DNA of 64,000 nucleotides from NCBI RefSeq assembly GCF_009184865.1, contig NZ_CP045096.1, forward strand, positions 4,092,001 to 4,156,000. The letters are read 5' to 3'. The stretch is from Streptomyces phaeolivaceus (GTDB lineage Bacteria > Actinomycetota > Actinomycetes > Streptomycetales > Streptomycetaceae). This document shows, one piece after another, positions 36,447-44,655 of this stretch. Every line of letters begins with the position of its first letter. Position 1 is the first letter of the stretch. The notes beneath the pieces were generated by a model that saw nothing but the letters and a program-made list of their open reading frames with translations, ran no database searches and was not told the DNA's origin. The position numbers were made by a program, and so were the translations under genes.

Positions 36447-37120
36447 CCGTGTCGCACCGGCCCCGCCCGGTCCAGCAAGCCCGTGCGGGCCGCCAGTGCC
36501 GCCGCCTCCAGGCGGGAGCCCACGCCGAGCTTCATCAGCACGCGCTGGACGTGCGTGCGGGCCGTCGACGGGGCGATGCCCATGCCCGCCGCGATCAGGC
36601 GGGTGTCCTCGCCGTCCGCGACCCGGACCAGGACCTCGACCTCGCGCGGGGTCAGCATCTGGAGCAGGCGCTGGCCCTCGTCGTCCGGTTGGGCGGCGGG
36701 GTTGAGGAGTTCGCCGAAGGCGCTCTGGAGGAGTTGGGGGGCTACCGCCGCCTCACCCGCCCGCGCCTTCATGATGGCCCGCTCCACGCCCTCGATGCGT
36801 TCGTCGTGCCGGACATAGCCCGAGGCTCCCGCGGCGAACGCCGCCGCGATGCCGCGCGGGCTGGGGACCGGTCCGAGGACCAGGACCGCCACCTGCGGGC
36901 GTTCGCGCTTGATCTTCACCACCGGGTCGAACATCCCCGGCTCGGCGGGTGTCGCCGTGCCGATCAGGCACACCTCGGGTGCCCTTGTGATCACCAGCTC
37001 CGCCGCGCCCGCGGCGGGCGCCGCCGCCGCCAGCACCCGGTGCCCCCGCAGCTTCAACGCCGAGGCCAGCGCCTCGGCCAGCAGTCGGTGGTCGTCGACC
37101 ACCATCAGCCGCACTCCCAT
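36425..37120 (-). CDS. LuxR-type regulator with degenerate receiver domain
   Basis: 231 residues from ATG 37120 (MGVRLMVVDDHRLLAEAL). The acidic pair D9-D10 is present but the phospho-acceptor position in PEVCLIGTATPAEP is Gly/Thr rather than Asp, and the usual K-D pair is replaced (GYVRHDE). The HTH is intact: LTPREVEVLVRVADGEDTRLIAAGMGIAPSTARTHVQRVLMKLGVGS. So this is likely a phosphorylation-independent regulator. No kinase adjoins it. Overlaps the end of the serine hydrolase gene. Confidence 0.88.
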   Translation of the reverse strand: MGVRLMVVDDHRLLAEALASALKLRGHRVLAAAAPAAGAAELVITRAPEVCLIGTATPAEPGMFDPVVKIKRERPQVAVLVLGPVPSPRGIAAAFAAGASGYVRHDERIEGVERAIMKARAGEAAVAPQLLQSAFGELLNPAAQPDDEGQRLLQMLTPREVEVLVRVADGEDTRLIAAGMGIAPSTARTHVQRVLMKLGVGSRLEAAALAARTGLLDRAGPVRHGHSGAEA

Positions 37121-37434
37121 CGAGCCACCCCACCCCCCAGTCCCCCACGGTCCCCCAGATGGTTGCCCACTATGGCCGCCCACCGGACCTCGCGGACAGA
37201 AGCCCCCCGACTTCCCGCCGACTCGCCCGCCGACGCCCGCTCTTCATGCCCCCGGAAGCTACACGCTTGTTCGACGTTGCGCTCCCCCTATGGGAGAGAA
37301 GTGCCCCGGATTACCGAAATTCCCTCCCATTCGAGCGGGATGAGGGATAAGTGCACGGCCCCGCCCCTGAGCTGGGGCGGGGCCGGAGAAGCAGATCGAG
37401 TGAGAGCGAAGGAGGTCGGAGGGGGCGTGTGGGG
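37121..37434. other. Non-coding interval with terminator of the beta-propeller gene
   Basis: 314 bases without a gene, between the start of the LuxR-type regulator and the end of the first beta-propeller gene (both reverse strand). It should hold the regulator's promoter. The only clear structure is the hairpin at 37357-37384. Confidence 0.5.
37357..37384 (-). terminator. 11-bp perfect stem after first beta-propeller gene
   Basis: GGCCCCGCCCC (37357-37367) pairs exactly with GGGGCGGGGCC (37374-37384) around TGAGCT. It lies 50 bases after the stop of the beta-propeller gene on the reverse strand. Confidence 0.8.
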
Positions 37435-39372
37435 TTACTTCGCCCCGAAGCCGAGCGCCGTGTACTCCTTCTCGTCGTCCGAGTAGGGCTTGCTGACCAG
37501 TTCGGAGCCGATGAACCAGCGTCCGTCGGTGTAGAGCATCTCGCTCATCGTCGGCGTCATCGCGCTGATCGCGCGGAGCACCGACTCCGAGGCCGGGGTC
37601 TCCAGCAGCTTGGTCTGCTTCAGCGTCTTGGCGTCGACGGAGACGATCTGGGCGCCCTTGTCGTACGGGCCGTCCTTGAACGCGATGATGTTCGGCCCGT
37701 CCATCCGGATCGGGAACAGCTCGTAGTCGTCGCCCGCGTCGACCCGGTCGCCGGTGGACTTACCCGTGGCCAGCGAGAAGGAGACGATCTCGTTGGTGGA
37801 GCTGTAGGCGGCGGTGCCGTCGTGGCTCTTGGTCGGCATGTACACCTTGTCGTTGCCGACGTAGATGCCCTTGCAGGCCCAGACCCCGCGGACGGGGCAC
37901 TCGTAGTCGTACTTGTCGTCCGGGATGGAGATCTTGGCGCGCAGCTTGCCCTTGTCGTCGAGCGAGAAGATGTCGGTCGTGCCGGTCAGCGGGACATCGC
38001 TGCCCGTCACCACGCCGAAGACCACAGGGTTCGTGGAGATGATCTTGGCGCGCTGGATGCCGGAGGGCACCTTGTACGTCCACTTGACGCTGCCCGACCT
38101 CGGGTCGAGCAGCTGGATCTCGAAGGTCTCGCTGCCGTAGTCGCCGCACTTGCGGACCGCGATCAGCTGGGCGCCGCCCGCGTAGCCCTCGTCGGTGCAC
38201 TCGCCGGCCTTCGGCGACCACAGCACCTTGCCGGAGTTGACGTCGAACGCGGCGCCGCCGGAGTAGCCGCCGGCCGCGGCGACCGTCGTACCGGAGATGG
38301 TGACCTCGCCGAACGGCACCTTGCTGCCGCTGAGGTCGGCGCTCTTGGTCCACACCTCCTTGCCCGTCTCGACGTTGAACGCGGTGACCTCGGAGCAGGG
38401 CTGGCGGTCGTCGTTGTTCTTGCGCTTGGCCGACTCCGTCACCACGACGGCGATGCCCTCGGTGGTGATCTCACGGGAGCCCGCGCAGGTCTGACCGGCC
38501 AGGTCCAGCGTCCACTTGGACTTCCCGCTGTCCGGGTCGTAGCCGATGATCTTGTTGAGCGCGGCCTTGGCGTACGTGGTCTTCGTCAGCCAGGAGCCCT
38601 TGACGCTGTCGATCGTCAGCTTCTCCTTGACCTCGTGCGCCGGCACCTGGAAGAGGAGCTTCGCACTGGTGCTGGAGGGCGCCTTCTCCTGCGCCTGGGT
38701 CGGGATCTCCACGCCGCCGCTCGACGAGCCGCCGGACGACGACGAACCGCCCTCGTCGCCCTTGGTGTCGTCCTTGCCGCCGGAGGTGCCCTCCGAACTG
38801 GCCGTGTCCTTCTTGCCGTTGTCGTCGTCCCCGCCGGAGGAGGCGTACCAGACACCGCCGCCGACGATCAGCGCGATGGCCGCGACCGCCGCGGTGATGA
38901 TGATCGCCGTGGAGTTCGGCTTCTTCTTGCCGGGCAGACCGCCGGGCGGGACCTGACCGACCTGAGGCTGCATCGGCATGGTCTGCGGCTGATAGCCGTA
39001 CGGCTGCTGCCCGTAGGGGCCCGGCTGCTGCGGCTGGCCGTACGGACCGGGCTGCGGCTGGCCGTACGGACCCGGCTGACCGGGCTGGCCCGGGTAGCCG
39101 TAGCCGGGCTGCTGCGGCGGGGGCGTCTGCGGGTAGCCGTACCCCGGGCCCGGCGCGGGCGGGCCCTGCGGCGGGGGCGTCGGGGCGCCGAAGCCGCCGG
39201 GCGGCGGAGGCGTGGGCGCGCCGAAACCACCCTGCGGCGGCGGGGTGTTCTGCGGCGGCTGCGCGGGCGGCTGTGCCTGGGCCGGGGGCTGGCCCTGGGC
39301 CGGGGGCTGGGCGGGCGGCTGGTTCGGGGGCGGGCCCGGCGGCTGGTTCGGCGGGGGCGGCGGCTGCGTCAT
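37435..39372 (-). CDS. Membrane-anchored PQQ-like beta-propeller protein, paralogue 1
   Basis: 645 residues, ATG 39372. Residues 1-145 are a cytoplasmic Pro/Gln/Gly/Tyr-rich tail (PGPYGQPQQ repeats), 153-175 a single membrane helix (STAIIITAAVAAIALIVGGGVW), 176-230 an Asp/Ser/Gly-rich spacer, then about 400 residues of PQQ_2-type propeller blades (YDPDSGKSKWTLDL, FNVETGKEVWTKSADL, FDVNSGKVLWSPKAG). Propeller faces outward. Such proteins occur in Streptomyces in tandem; binding partner unknown. Paralogous to the next gene upstream, 88 bases away. Confidence 0.87.
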   Translation of the reverse strand: MTQPPPPPNQPPGPPPNQPPAQPPAQGQPPAQAQPPAQPPQNTPPPQGGFGAPTPPPPGGFGAPTPPPQGPPAPGPGYGYPQTPPPQQPGYGYPGQPGQPGPYGQPQPGPYGQPQQPGPYGQQPYGYQPQTMPMQPQVGQVPPGGLPGKKKPNSTAIIITAAVAAIALIVGGGVWYASSGGDDDNGKKDTASSEGTSGGKDDTKGDEGGSSSSGGSSSGGVEIPTQAQEKAPSSTSAKLLFQVPAHEVKEKLTIDSVKGSWLTKTTYAKAALNKIIGYDPDSGKSKWTLDLAGQTCAGSREITTEGIAVVVTESAKRKNNDDRQPCSEVTAFNVETGKEVWTKSADLSGSKVPFGEVTISGTTVAAAGGYSGGAAFDVNSGKVLWSPKAGECTDEGYAGGAQLIAVRKCGDYGSETFEIQLLDPRSGSVKWTYKVPSGIQRAKIISTNPVVFGVVTGSDVPLTGTTDIFSLDDKGKLRAKISIPDDKYDYECPVRGVWACKGIYVGNDKVYMPTKSHDGTAAYSSTNEIVSFSLATGKSTGDRVDAGDDYELFPIRMDGPNIIAFKDGPYDKGAQIVSVDAKTLKQTKLLETPASESVLRAISAMTPTMSEMLYTDGRWFIGSELVSKPYSDDEKEYTALGFGAK

Positions 39373-39460
39373 GACGTGAATACCTCGAAGCGGATCTAGG
39401 AGACCTGGGAGGACGGGTGGGGGACGTGCGAAGAGGTCGGCGAAGAGGTCGGCGAAGAGG

Positions 39461-41308
39461 TCATTTGCCGTACGCCAGCATCAACTTCTCCTTCGCGTCG
39501 TCGACACCGTTCAGCAGGGTGGTGGAGATGTAGAAGCGCCCGCCCACGTAGTCGATGGCCTTCGAGTAGAAGGAGCTCTCGATCTCGGCGGCGCTCGCCG
39601 GCATCCGGATGAGCACGGTGGCCTTGGGGCTGCCGCCGGTGGTCGGGAAGGACACCACCTGGCCGCCCGCGTCGCGCGAGGGCTCCACGTACGCGAGGAG
39701 CTTCCCGCCCTCGATCTTCACCGGGGTGATCTCGGCGTCGGCGGAGGGCGACTTGACACGCCACTTCTCCTTGCCGGTGGAGAGGTTCAGCGCGACGATC
39801 TCGTTCGTGCCGTCCTTCTCCTCGGTCGGCAGGTACAGGGTGTTCGCGTCGGCCGCGACACCCGTGCAGCCCTGCATGTCGCGGGTGAGGATCCCGCCGT
39901 CGCACTCGGGCGCGAACGTGGCGTCGGATTCGACCTGCGAGCGCGTGGAGCCGTCGGCCTTGAGCGTGGAGATGTTCCAGGTGTTCTCCTCCTCGTTGGT
40001 GAGGTAGAGAACGACCGGGTCGACCGAGTACGCGTGCTCGACCTTCCAGCCCTTGGGGATCTTCCGCGTCCACTTGGCCTTGCCGGTCCTCGGGTCCAGC
40101 TCCTGGACCTCGTCGTGCTCCTTGTCGGTGGTCACCGCGCAGGAGGAGACCAGGATCAGCCGCGCGCCGCCCGCGAACCCGGCCGGGTAGCAGGACTGGC
40201 CGTAACTCTTCTTGTCGAACAGCTTCTTGCCGGTGTTGATGTCGTACGCCGTGCCGGACTGCGAGCGGCCCACCATCAGCGTGTCGCCGGTGACGGACAG
40301 CCCGACACTGATGTTGCTGTCGAAGAGTTCGCCCTCCTCGACCTCCACCTGCCAGCCCTTGTCACCGGTGTTGAGGTCGATCTGCTGGAGCTGGTCGCAC
40401 TCGGCGTTCTTCGAGGTGCTCTTCTGGTACGAGATCACGACCCGGTCGTCGGCGGTCGCCGTCGGCGTGACCGTGCAGATCTTGCCCGGGAACTCGATCG
40501 GGTCCCAGGCGGGGTTGCCGTCGGCCACGTCGTACGCGAACAGCTGCTTGTACGCGGGCTTCACCGCGACCTTGTCGGTGACCCACAGGCCGGGGGCGCT
40601 CGCGCCGGAACCGGGGGCGTCCGGGGCGCTCTTGTACCAGAGCACCTTCGCCTCGCCGTCCTCGCGGTCCGCGTTGAGGTCGGAGACGTCGAGGTCCTCG
40701 CCGCCGTCGCCGCTGCCGTCGCCCTGGTTCACGGGCGTGGAGGGGTCGGGGGTGGGCTTGTCGTCCGCGCTCGGGCTCGCGCTCTCCTTGGCGACCGGCT
40801 TCTTCTCGTCGTCACCGCCGAGGCCCGTCGCCGCGAACACCGCGCCGCCGACCACGAGCAGCGCGACCACGGCGGCACCGATCACCAGCGCGGGCCGGCC
40901 CTTGAGGGGGTTCTTCGCACCGCCGGTTCCGCCACCGCCACCGACCGGCGGGGTGGGCGCGCCCGCGTACTGCGCCTGCGGATAGCCGTAACCGGCCTGC
41001 GACGCGGGGTTGTACGGGCCGGGCTGCGCGTAGGGACCGGGCTGCTGCGGCTGACCGTACGGGCCCGGCTGCTGCGGCTGGCCGTACGGGCCGGGTGGCG
41101 GGGTGTACGGACCCGGCTGCGCGGGCGGCTGAGGCTGCTGGGGGTACCCGTAGCCGGGACCCGGAGCGGGCGGGCCCTGCGGCGAAGGTGTCTGCGGGTA
41201 GCCGTACGGCTGCGGCGGCGACTGCCCCGGTTGCGGATGTGACGGCGGTGGCGGGTTCTGTGGTGTCCCGTAGCCGCCCTGCGACGGCTGATCGGGTGGC
41301 TGAACCAT
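39461..41308 (-). CDS. Membrane-anchored PQQ-like beta-propeller protein, paralogue 2
   Basis: 615 residues, ATG 41308. Same plan as paralogue 1: Pro/Gln/Tyr-rich N-terminus to about residue 125, one membrane helix (ALVIGAAVVALLVVGGAVFA), acidic spacer (DGSGDGGEDLDVSDLNADRED), then propeller blades (FAYDVADGNPAWDPIEF, IDLNTGDKGWQVEVEEG, LDPRTGKAKWTRKIPKG). The upstream region carries three 10-base repeats at 41380-41409. The pair is probably one transcript; a sensing or envelope-assembly scaffold is possible. Confidence 0.87.
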   Translation of the reverse strand: MVQPPDQPSQGGYGTPQNPPPPSHPQPGQSPPQPYGYPQTPSPQGPPAPGPGYGYPQQPQPPAQPGPYTPPPGPYGQPQQPGPYGQPQQPGPYAQPGPYNPASQAGYGYPQAQYAGAPTPPVGGGGGTGGAKNPLKGRPALVIGAAVVALLVVGGAVFAATGLGGDDEKKPVAKESASPSADDKPTPDPSTPVNQGDGSGDGGEDLDVSDLNADREDGEAKVLWYKSAPDAPGSGASAPGLWVTDKVAVKPAYKQLFAYDVADGNPAWDPIEFPGKICTVTPTATADDRVVISYQKSTSKNAECDQLQQIDLNTGDKGWQVEVEEGELFDSNISVGLSVTGDTLMVGRSQSGTAYDINTGKKLFDKKSYGQSCYPAGFAGGARLILVSSCAVTTDKEHDEVQELDPRTGKAKWTRKIPKGWKVEHAYSVDPVVLYLTNEEENTWNISTLKADGSTRSQVESDATFAPECDGGILTRDMQGCTGVAADANTLYLPTEEKDGTNEIVALNLSTGKEKWRVKSPSADAEITPVKIEGGKLLAYVEPSRDAGGQVVSFPTTGGSPKATVLIRMPASAAEIESSFYSKAIDYVGGRFYISTTLLNGVDDAKEKLMLAYGK

Positions 41309-41379
41309 CAGCGCTCTCCCCCTGTTCGCTGTGTGTTCGCTTTTTTCGAGCCACCCGTGATCACGCGTGGTGTCGCTTT

Positions 41380-41409
41380 TCGGACTGTCTCGGACTGTCT
41401 CGGACTGCC
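41380..41409. repeat. Three 10-bp tandem repeats upstream of beta-propeller gene
   Basis: TCGGACTGTC, TCGGACTGTC, TCGGACTGCC follow one another, 72 bases upstream of ATG 41308 (reverse strand). Read on the gene strand the unit is GACAGTCCGA. It resembles the triple TGGCTGCTTC at 4308-4335, which also precedes a reverse-strand gene. Confidence 0.8.
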
Positions 41410-41455
41410 GAAACTCTTCTCAGACGGCTCTTTCTATCACTGTGACGTTCCTACG

Positions 41456-41502
41456 CACGGGGCCGGTCGCTCCCCTGTTCCCAAGGGAGAACCGGCCCGT
41501 GA
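41456..41502 (-). terminator. Hairpin after ABC-F gene
   Basis: CACGGGGCCGGT pairs with ACCGGCCCGTG with one bulged G, and the inner CTCCC with GGGAG, around a short loop. It lies 66 bases after the ABC-F stop on the reverse strand and before the beta-propeller promoter. Confidence 0.7.
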
Positions 41503-41567
41503 TGCCCTCGTTACGCTCCTCCACGCCCCCTTCACGGGACGTGCGCCCTATGCCCGCAGCGGAGTGT

Positions 41568-43385
41568 TCACGCGTCCTCGGCGAGTTCAAGCCACCGCAT
41601 CTCCAGCTCCTCCTTCTCCCCGGCCAACGCCCTCAACTCGGCGTCCAACTCACCCACCTTGGAGAAGTCCGTCGCGTTCTCGGCGATCCGCGCGTGCAAC
41701 TTCGCCTCCTTCTCGGAGACCTTGTCCAACTGCCGCTCGATCTTCTGCAGTTCCTTCTTCGCGGCACGCGAGTCCGCGGCGGAGACGGCCTTCTCCGCCT
41801 TCTCCGAGGCGGCCTTCACGGCCACCGGCGAGGCGGCGGCGGCGACTTCCTCCATCTTGTGCCGCCGCTCGATGTACTCGTCGATCCCGCGCGGCAGCAT
41901 CCGCAGCGCCGCGTCCCCGAGCAGCGCGAACACCTTGTCGGTCGTGCGCTCGACGAAGAACCGGTCGTGGGAGATCACGACCATCGACCCGGGCCACCCG
42001 TCGAGCAGGTCCTCCAGCTGGGTGAGGGTCTCGATGTCGAGGTCGTTGGTCGGCTCGTCGAGGAAGAGGACGTTGGGCTCGTCCATCAGCAGCCGCAGCA
42101 GCTGGAGCCGCCGCCGCTCACCACCGCTGAGGTCGCTCACCGGCGTCCACTGCTTCTCCTTGTTGAAGCCGAAGGTCTCGCAGAGCTGCCCCGCCGTCAG
42201 CTCGCGCCCCTTGCCGAGGTCGACGCGGTCGCGGATCTGCTGCACGGCCTGGAGGACCCGCAGGTTCGGGTCGAGTTCGGCGACCTCCTGGGAGAGGTAG
42301 GCGAGCTTGACGGTCTTGCCGGTGACGACCCGCCCGGCGGCCGGCTGCTTCTCCCCCTCGCTGCGCGCGGCGTCCGCCATGGCCCGCAGCAGGGAGGTCT
42401 TGCCCGCGCCGTTGACACCGACGAGGCCGACGCGGTCGCCCGGCCCGAGCTGCCAGGTCAGATGCTTCAGCAGCACCTTCGGCCCGGCCTGCACGGTGAC
42501 GTTCTCCAGGTCGAACACGGTCTTGCCGAGCCGGGACGAGGCGAACTTCATCAGCTCGCTCGTGTCACGCGGCGGCGGTACGTCCGCGATCAGCTCGTTG
42601 GCCGCCTCGACGCGGAAGCGCGGCTTCGACGTACGGGCGGGGGCGCCGCGCCGCAGCCAGGCCAGCTCCTTGCGGACCAGGTTCTGCCGCTTGGTCTCCT
42701 CGGTGGCGGCGATCCGCTCCCGCTCGGCGCGGGCGAAGACGTAGTCGGAGTAGCCGCCCTCGTACTCGAAGACCGAGCCCTTCTGCACGTCCCACATCCG
42801 GGTGCAGACCTGGTCCAGGAACCACCGGTCGTGGGTGACGCAGACGAGCGCGGAGCGGCGCTCGCGCAGATGGTTCGCGAGCCAGGAGATGCCTTCCACG
42901 TCCAGGTGGTTGGTGGGCTCGTCGAGGACGATCAGGTCCTGCTCCTCGATGAGCAGCTTGGCGAGCGCGATGCGCCGGCGCTCGCCGCCGGAGAGGGGGC
43001 CGATGACGGTGTCGAGGCCCTGCGGGAAGCCGGGCAGGTCGAGCCCGCCGAACAGCCCCGTCAGTACGTCCCTGATCTTGGCGTTGCCCGCCCACTCGTG
43101 GTCCGCCATGTCCCGGATGACCTCGTGCCGGACGGTGGCGGTCGGGTCGAGGGAGTCGTGCTGGGTGAGCACTCCGGCGTGCAGTCCGCCGGAGTGGGTG
43201 ACCCGGCCGGAGTCGGCCTCCTCCAGCTTGGCGAGCATCCGGATCAGGGTGGTCTTGCCGTCCCCGTTCCGCCCCACGACGCCGATCCGGTCCCCTTCGG
43301 AGACGCCGAGCGAGACCCCGTCGAGCAGGGCGCGGGTGCCGTACACCTTGCTGACGTTCTCGACATTGACCAGGTTGACGGCCAT
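41568..43385 (-). CDS. ABC-F family ATPase (Uup/EttA-like)
   Basis: 605 residues, ATG 43385. Two ATP-binding domains without membrane segments: Walker A GRNGDGKTTL and GVNGAGKTSL; signatures LSGGERRRIALAK and LSGGERRRLQLL; Walker B LIVLDEPTNHLD and VLFLDEPTNDLD. A charged C-terminal coiled coil (AAKKELQKIERQLDKVSEKEAKLHARIAE) marks the Uup type, which acts on the ribosome or on DNA branch points. Translation-related or antibiotic-protection roles are possible; no target is adjacent. Confidence 0.92.
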   Translation of the reverse strand: MAVNLVNVENVSKVYGTRALLDGVSLGVSEGDRIGVVGRNGDGKTTLIRMLAKLEEADSGRVTHSGGLHAGVLTQHDSLDPTATVRHEVIRDMADHEWAGNAKIRDVLTGLFGGLDLPGFPQGLDTVIGPLSGGERRRIALAKLLIEEQDLIVLDEPTNHLDVEGISWLANHLRERRSALVCVTHDRWFLDQVCTRMWDVQKGSVFEYEGGYSDYVFARAERERIAATEETKRQNLVRKELAWLRRGAPARTSKPRFRVEAANELIADVPPPRDTSELMKFASSRLGKTVFDLENVTVQAGPKVLLKHLTWQLGPGDRVGLVGVNGAGKTSLLRAMADAARSEGEKQPAAGRVVTGKTVKLAYLSQEVAELDPNLRVLQAVQQIRDRVDLGKGRELTAGQLCETFGFNKEKQWTPVSDLSGGERRRLQLLRLLMDEPNVLFLDEPTNDLDIETLTQLEDLLDGWPGSMVVISHDRFFVERTTDKVFALLGDAALRMLPRGIDEYIERRHKMEEVAAAASPVAVKAASEKAEKAVSAADSRAAKKELQKIERQLDKVSEKEAKLHARIAENATDFSKVGELDAELRALAGEKEELEMRWLELAEDA

Positions 43386-43452
43386 TACTCTCCTGCCACG
43401 GGGACGATCGACCCTCCAGGGTAGTCGGCGGGGCGGGAGGGCGTGACGGGCC

Positions 43453-43962
43453 CTAACCCCGGTGGGCGGTGGCCGCGCGCAGGTGGCGGCCTCGTCGGGT
43501 GAGGCCCCAGGGCTTGAGTACCGAGATCACCGTCATGAAGACGTACGCGGACAGTGAGACGAGCGGTCCGAAGAGGACGTCTCCCGCGTCCGGCAGCGGG
43601 CCGCCCGCCGCGACGGCGGTGACGGCCGTGTTCACGCCGGGGCGCAGGGCGAGGACGGTGGCGGTGAGGGTGGCCAGGGTCAGCCAGAACTTCGTCCAGA
43701 CCCAGCGGTGGCGGGCCAGCCCCCACTTCGTGCCCAGCGACAGTGCCAGCCCGCTGGCGAAGGTCATGACACCGACCGGGATCAGCAGCCAGTCCGCGAA
43801 CAGCTCCATGGCCCGGACGGACGCCTCCACGGTGACCGCCGCCCCGGTGGTGCCCGCGGTGACCCCGAGCGCCAGCAGCCCGAGCGTGAGCCCGAGCCAG
43901 GCGGCGGAGACGGCGACATGGACGACGAGGAGGGCCCGGCGTACGGGACGGCTTGTCTTCAT
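43453..43962 (-). CDS. Four-helix membrane protein, DUF2269-like
   Basis: 169 residues from ATG 43962. Four hydrophobic segments: LLVVHVAVSAAWLGLTLGLLALG, LLIPVGVMTFASGLALSL, FWLTLATLTATVLAL and LVSLSAYVFMTVISVL. The opening H-V-x6-W-L-G resembles DUF2269 and related haem-like or transport membrane families. No function known. It ends 67 bases upstream of the ABC-F gene on the same strand. Confidence 0.8.
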   Translation of the reverse strand: MKTSRPVRRALLVVHVAVSAAWLGLTLGLLALGVTAGTTGAAVTVEASVRAMELFADWLLIPVGVMTFASGLALSLGTKWGLARHRWVWTKFWLTLATLTATVLALRPGVNTAVTAVAAGGPLPDAGDVLFGPLVSLSAYVFMTVISVLKPWGLTRRGRHLRAATAHRG

Positions 43963-44026
43963 ACGCCCACCGTGCCGGGCGGGGGCACCGGGGTCGTCTG
44001 CCGGCGGGAGTATCCGGGGGTACGGG

Positions 44027-44080
44027 GGTGGGAGTACGGGGTGGGAGTACGGGGTGGGAGTACGGGGTGGGAGTACGGGG
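44027..44080. repeat. 13-bp tandem repeat, about four copies
   Basis: GGTGGGAGTACGG is repeated about four times between 44027 and 44080. No gene lies here (43963-44205). Its period is not a multiple of three. It directly precedes a palindromic intergenic repeat. Confidence 0.75.
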
Positions 44081-44100
44081 TGGTGGTCGGGTGCGGGTGC

Positions 44101-44211
44101 GTGGGGCTTCTCGCGCAGTTCCCCGCGCCCCTGAAAAAGCAGGGCCGCGCCCCTGCTTTTTCGGCCGAAGAGCACGGGGCGCAGCCCCTGCTCCTCAGGG
44201 GCGCGGGCAGC
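44101..44211. repeat. Palindromic intergenic repeat, truncated copy
   Basis: The left arm GTGGGGCTTCTCGCGCAGTT continues CCCCGCGCCCCTG; the inner part has paired GCAGGGGCGC-type segments; the right arm starts AGGGGCGCGGG (44197-44207) and then breaks off into gene sequence instead of continuing GAACTGCGCGA. So this copy lost its right end at the junction with the P-domain remnant. Confidence 0.8.
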
Positions 44212-44571
44212 GGCGACACCGGCTCGGCGTTCGAGTCGACCACCGATGTCTCGATTCCCGACGCCGGGTCCGCCGTCTACTCGCCCGTCACCGTCAGCGG
44301 TCTCACCGGCAGCGCCCCCAGCGACCTGTCCGTGTACGTCAACATCGTCCACACCTACCGCGGTGACCTGGTCATCGACCTCGTCGCCCCGGACGGCTCG
44401 ACCCACCGCCTGAAGAGCAGCGGCTCCTCCGACTCCACGGACAACGTCGACGCCACCTACACGGTCGACGCGTCCAGCGAGACCACGGTCAACGGCACCT
44501 GGCAGCTGAAGGTCCAGGACGTCTACAGCGCCGACACCGGCTGCATCAACAGCTGGAAGCCGACCTTCTAG
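44206..44571 (+). pseudogene. P/Homo B domain fragment of a secreted protease
   Basis: The frame encodes about 120 residues, SGDTGSAFESTTDVSIPDAG ... WQLKVQDVYSADTGCINSWK, ending at TAG 44571. This is a complete proprotein-convertase P domain, which normally lies C-terminal to a secreted serine or metallo protease catalytic domain. No signal peptide, catalytic domain or start codon precedes it; the upstream sequence is a repeat hairpin. It is therefore the tail of a deleted gene, joined to the repeat at about 44206. Confidence 0.75.
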
Positions 44572-44599
44572 GCCGACCGTAGCGACGCGGGAACGAAAA

Positions 44600-44641
44600 C
44601 GCCGTGCGCCCCGGGGACACCATCACCCGAGGCGCACGGCG
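44600..44641 (-). terminator. Hairpin after sensor-kinase gene
   Basis: CGCCGTGCGCC (44600-44610) pairs with GGCGCACGGCG (44631-44641) around a 20-base loop. It lies 15 bases after the kinase stop (reverse strand) and could also end transcripts from the pseudogene side. Confidence 0.75.
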
Positions 44642-44655
44642 GTTCCGCGAGATGC

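Noticed and set aside
43708..44571. The P-domain frame as a complete forward gene
   Set aside because: Its first part is antisense to the membrane protein gene and then translates the tandem and palindromic repeats; only the last 120 codons are gene-like.
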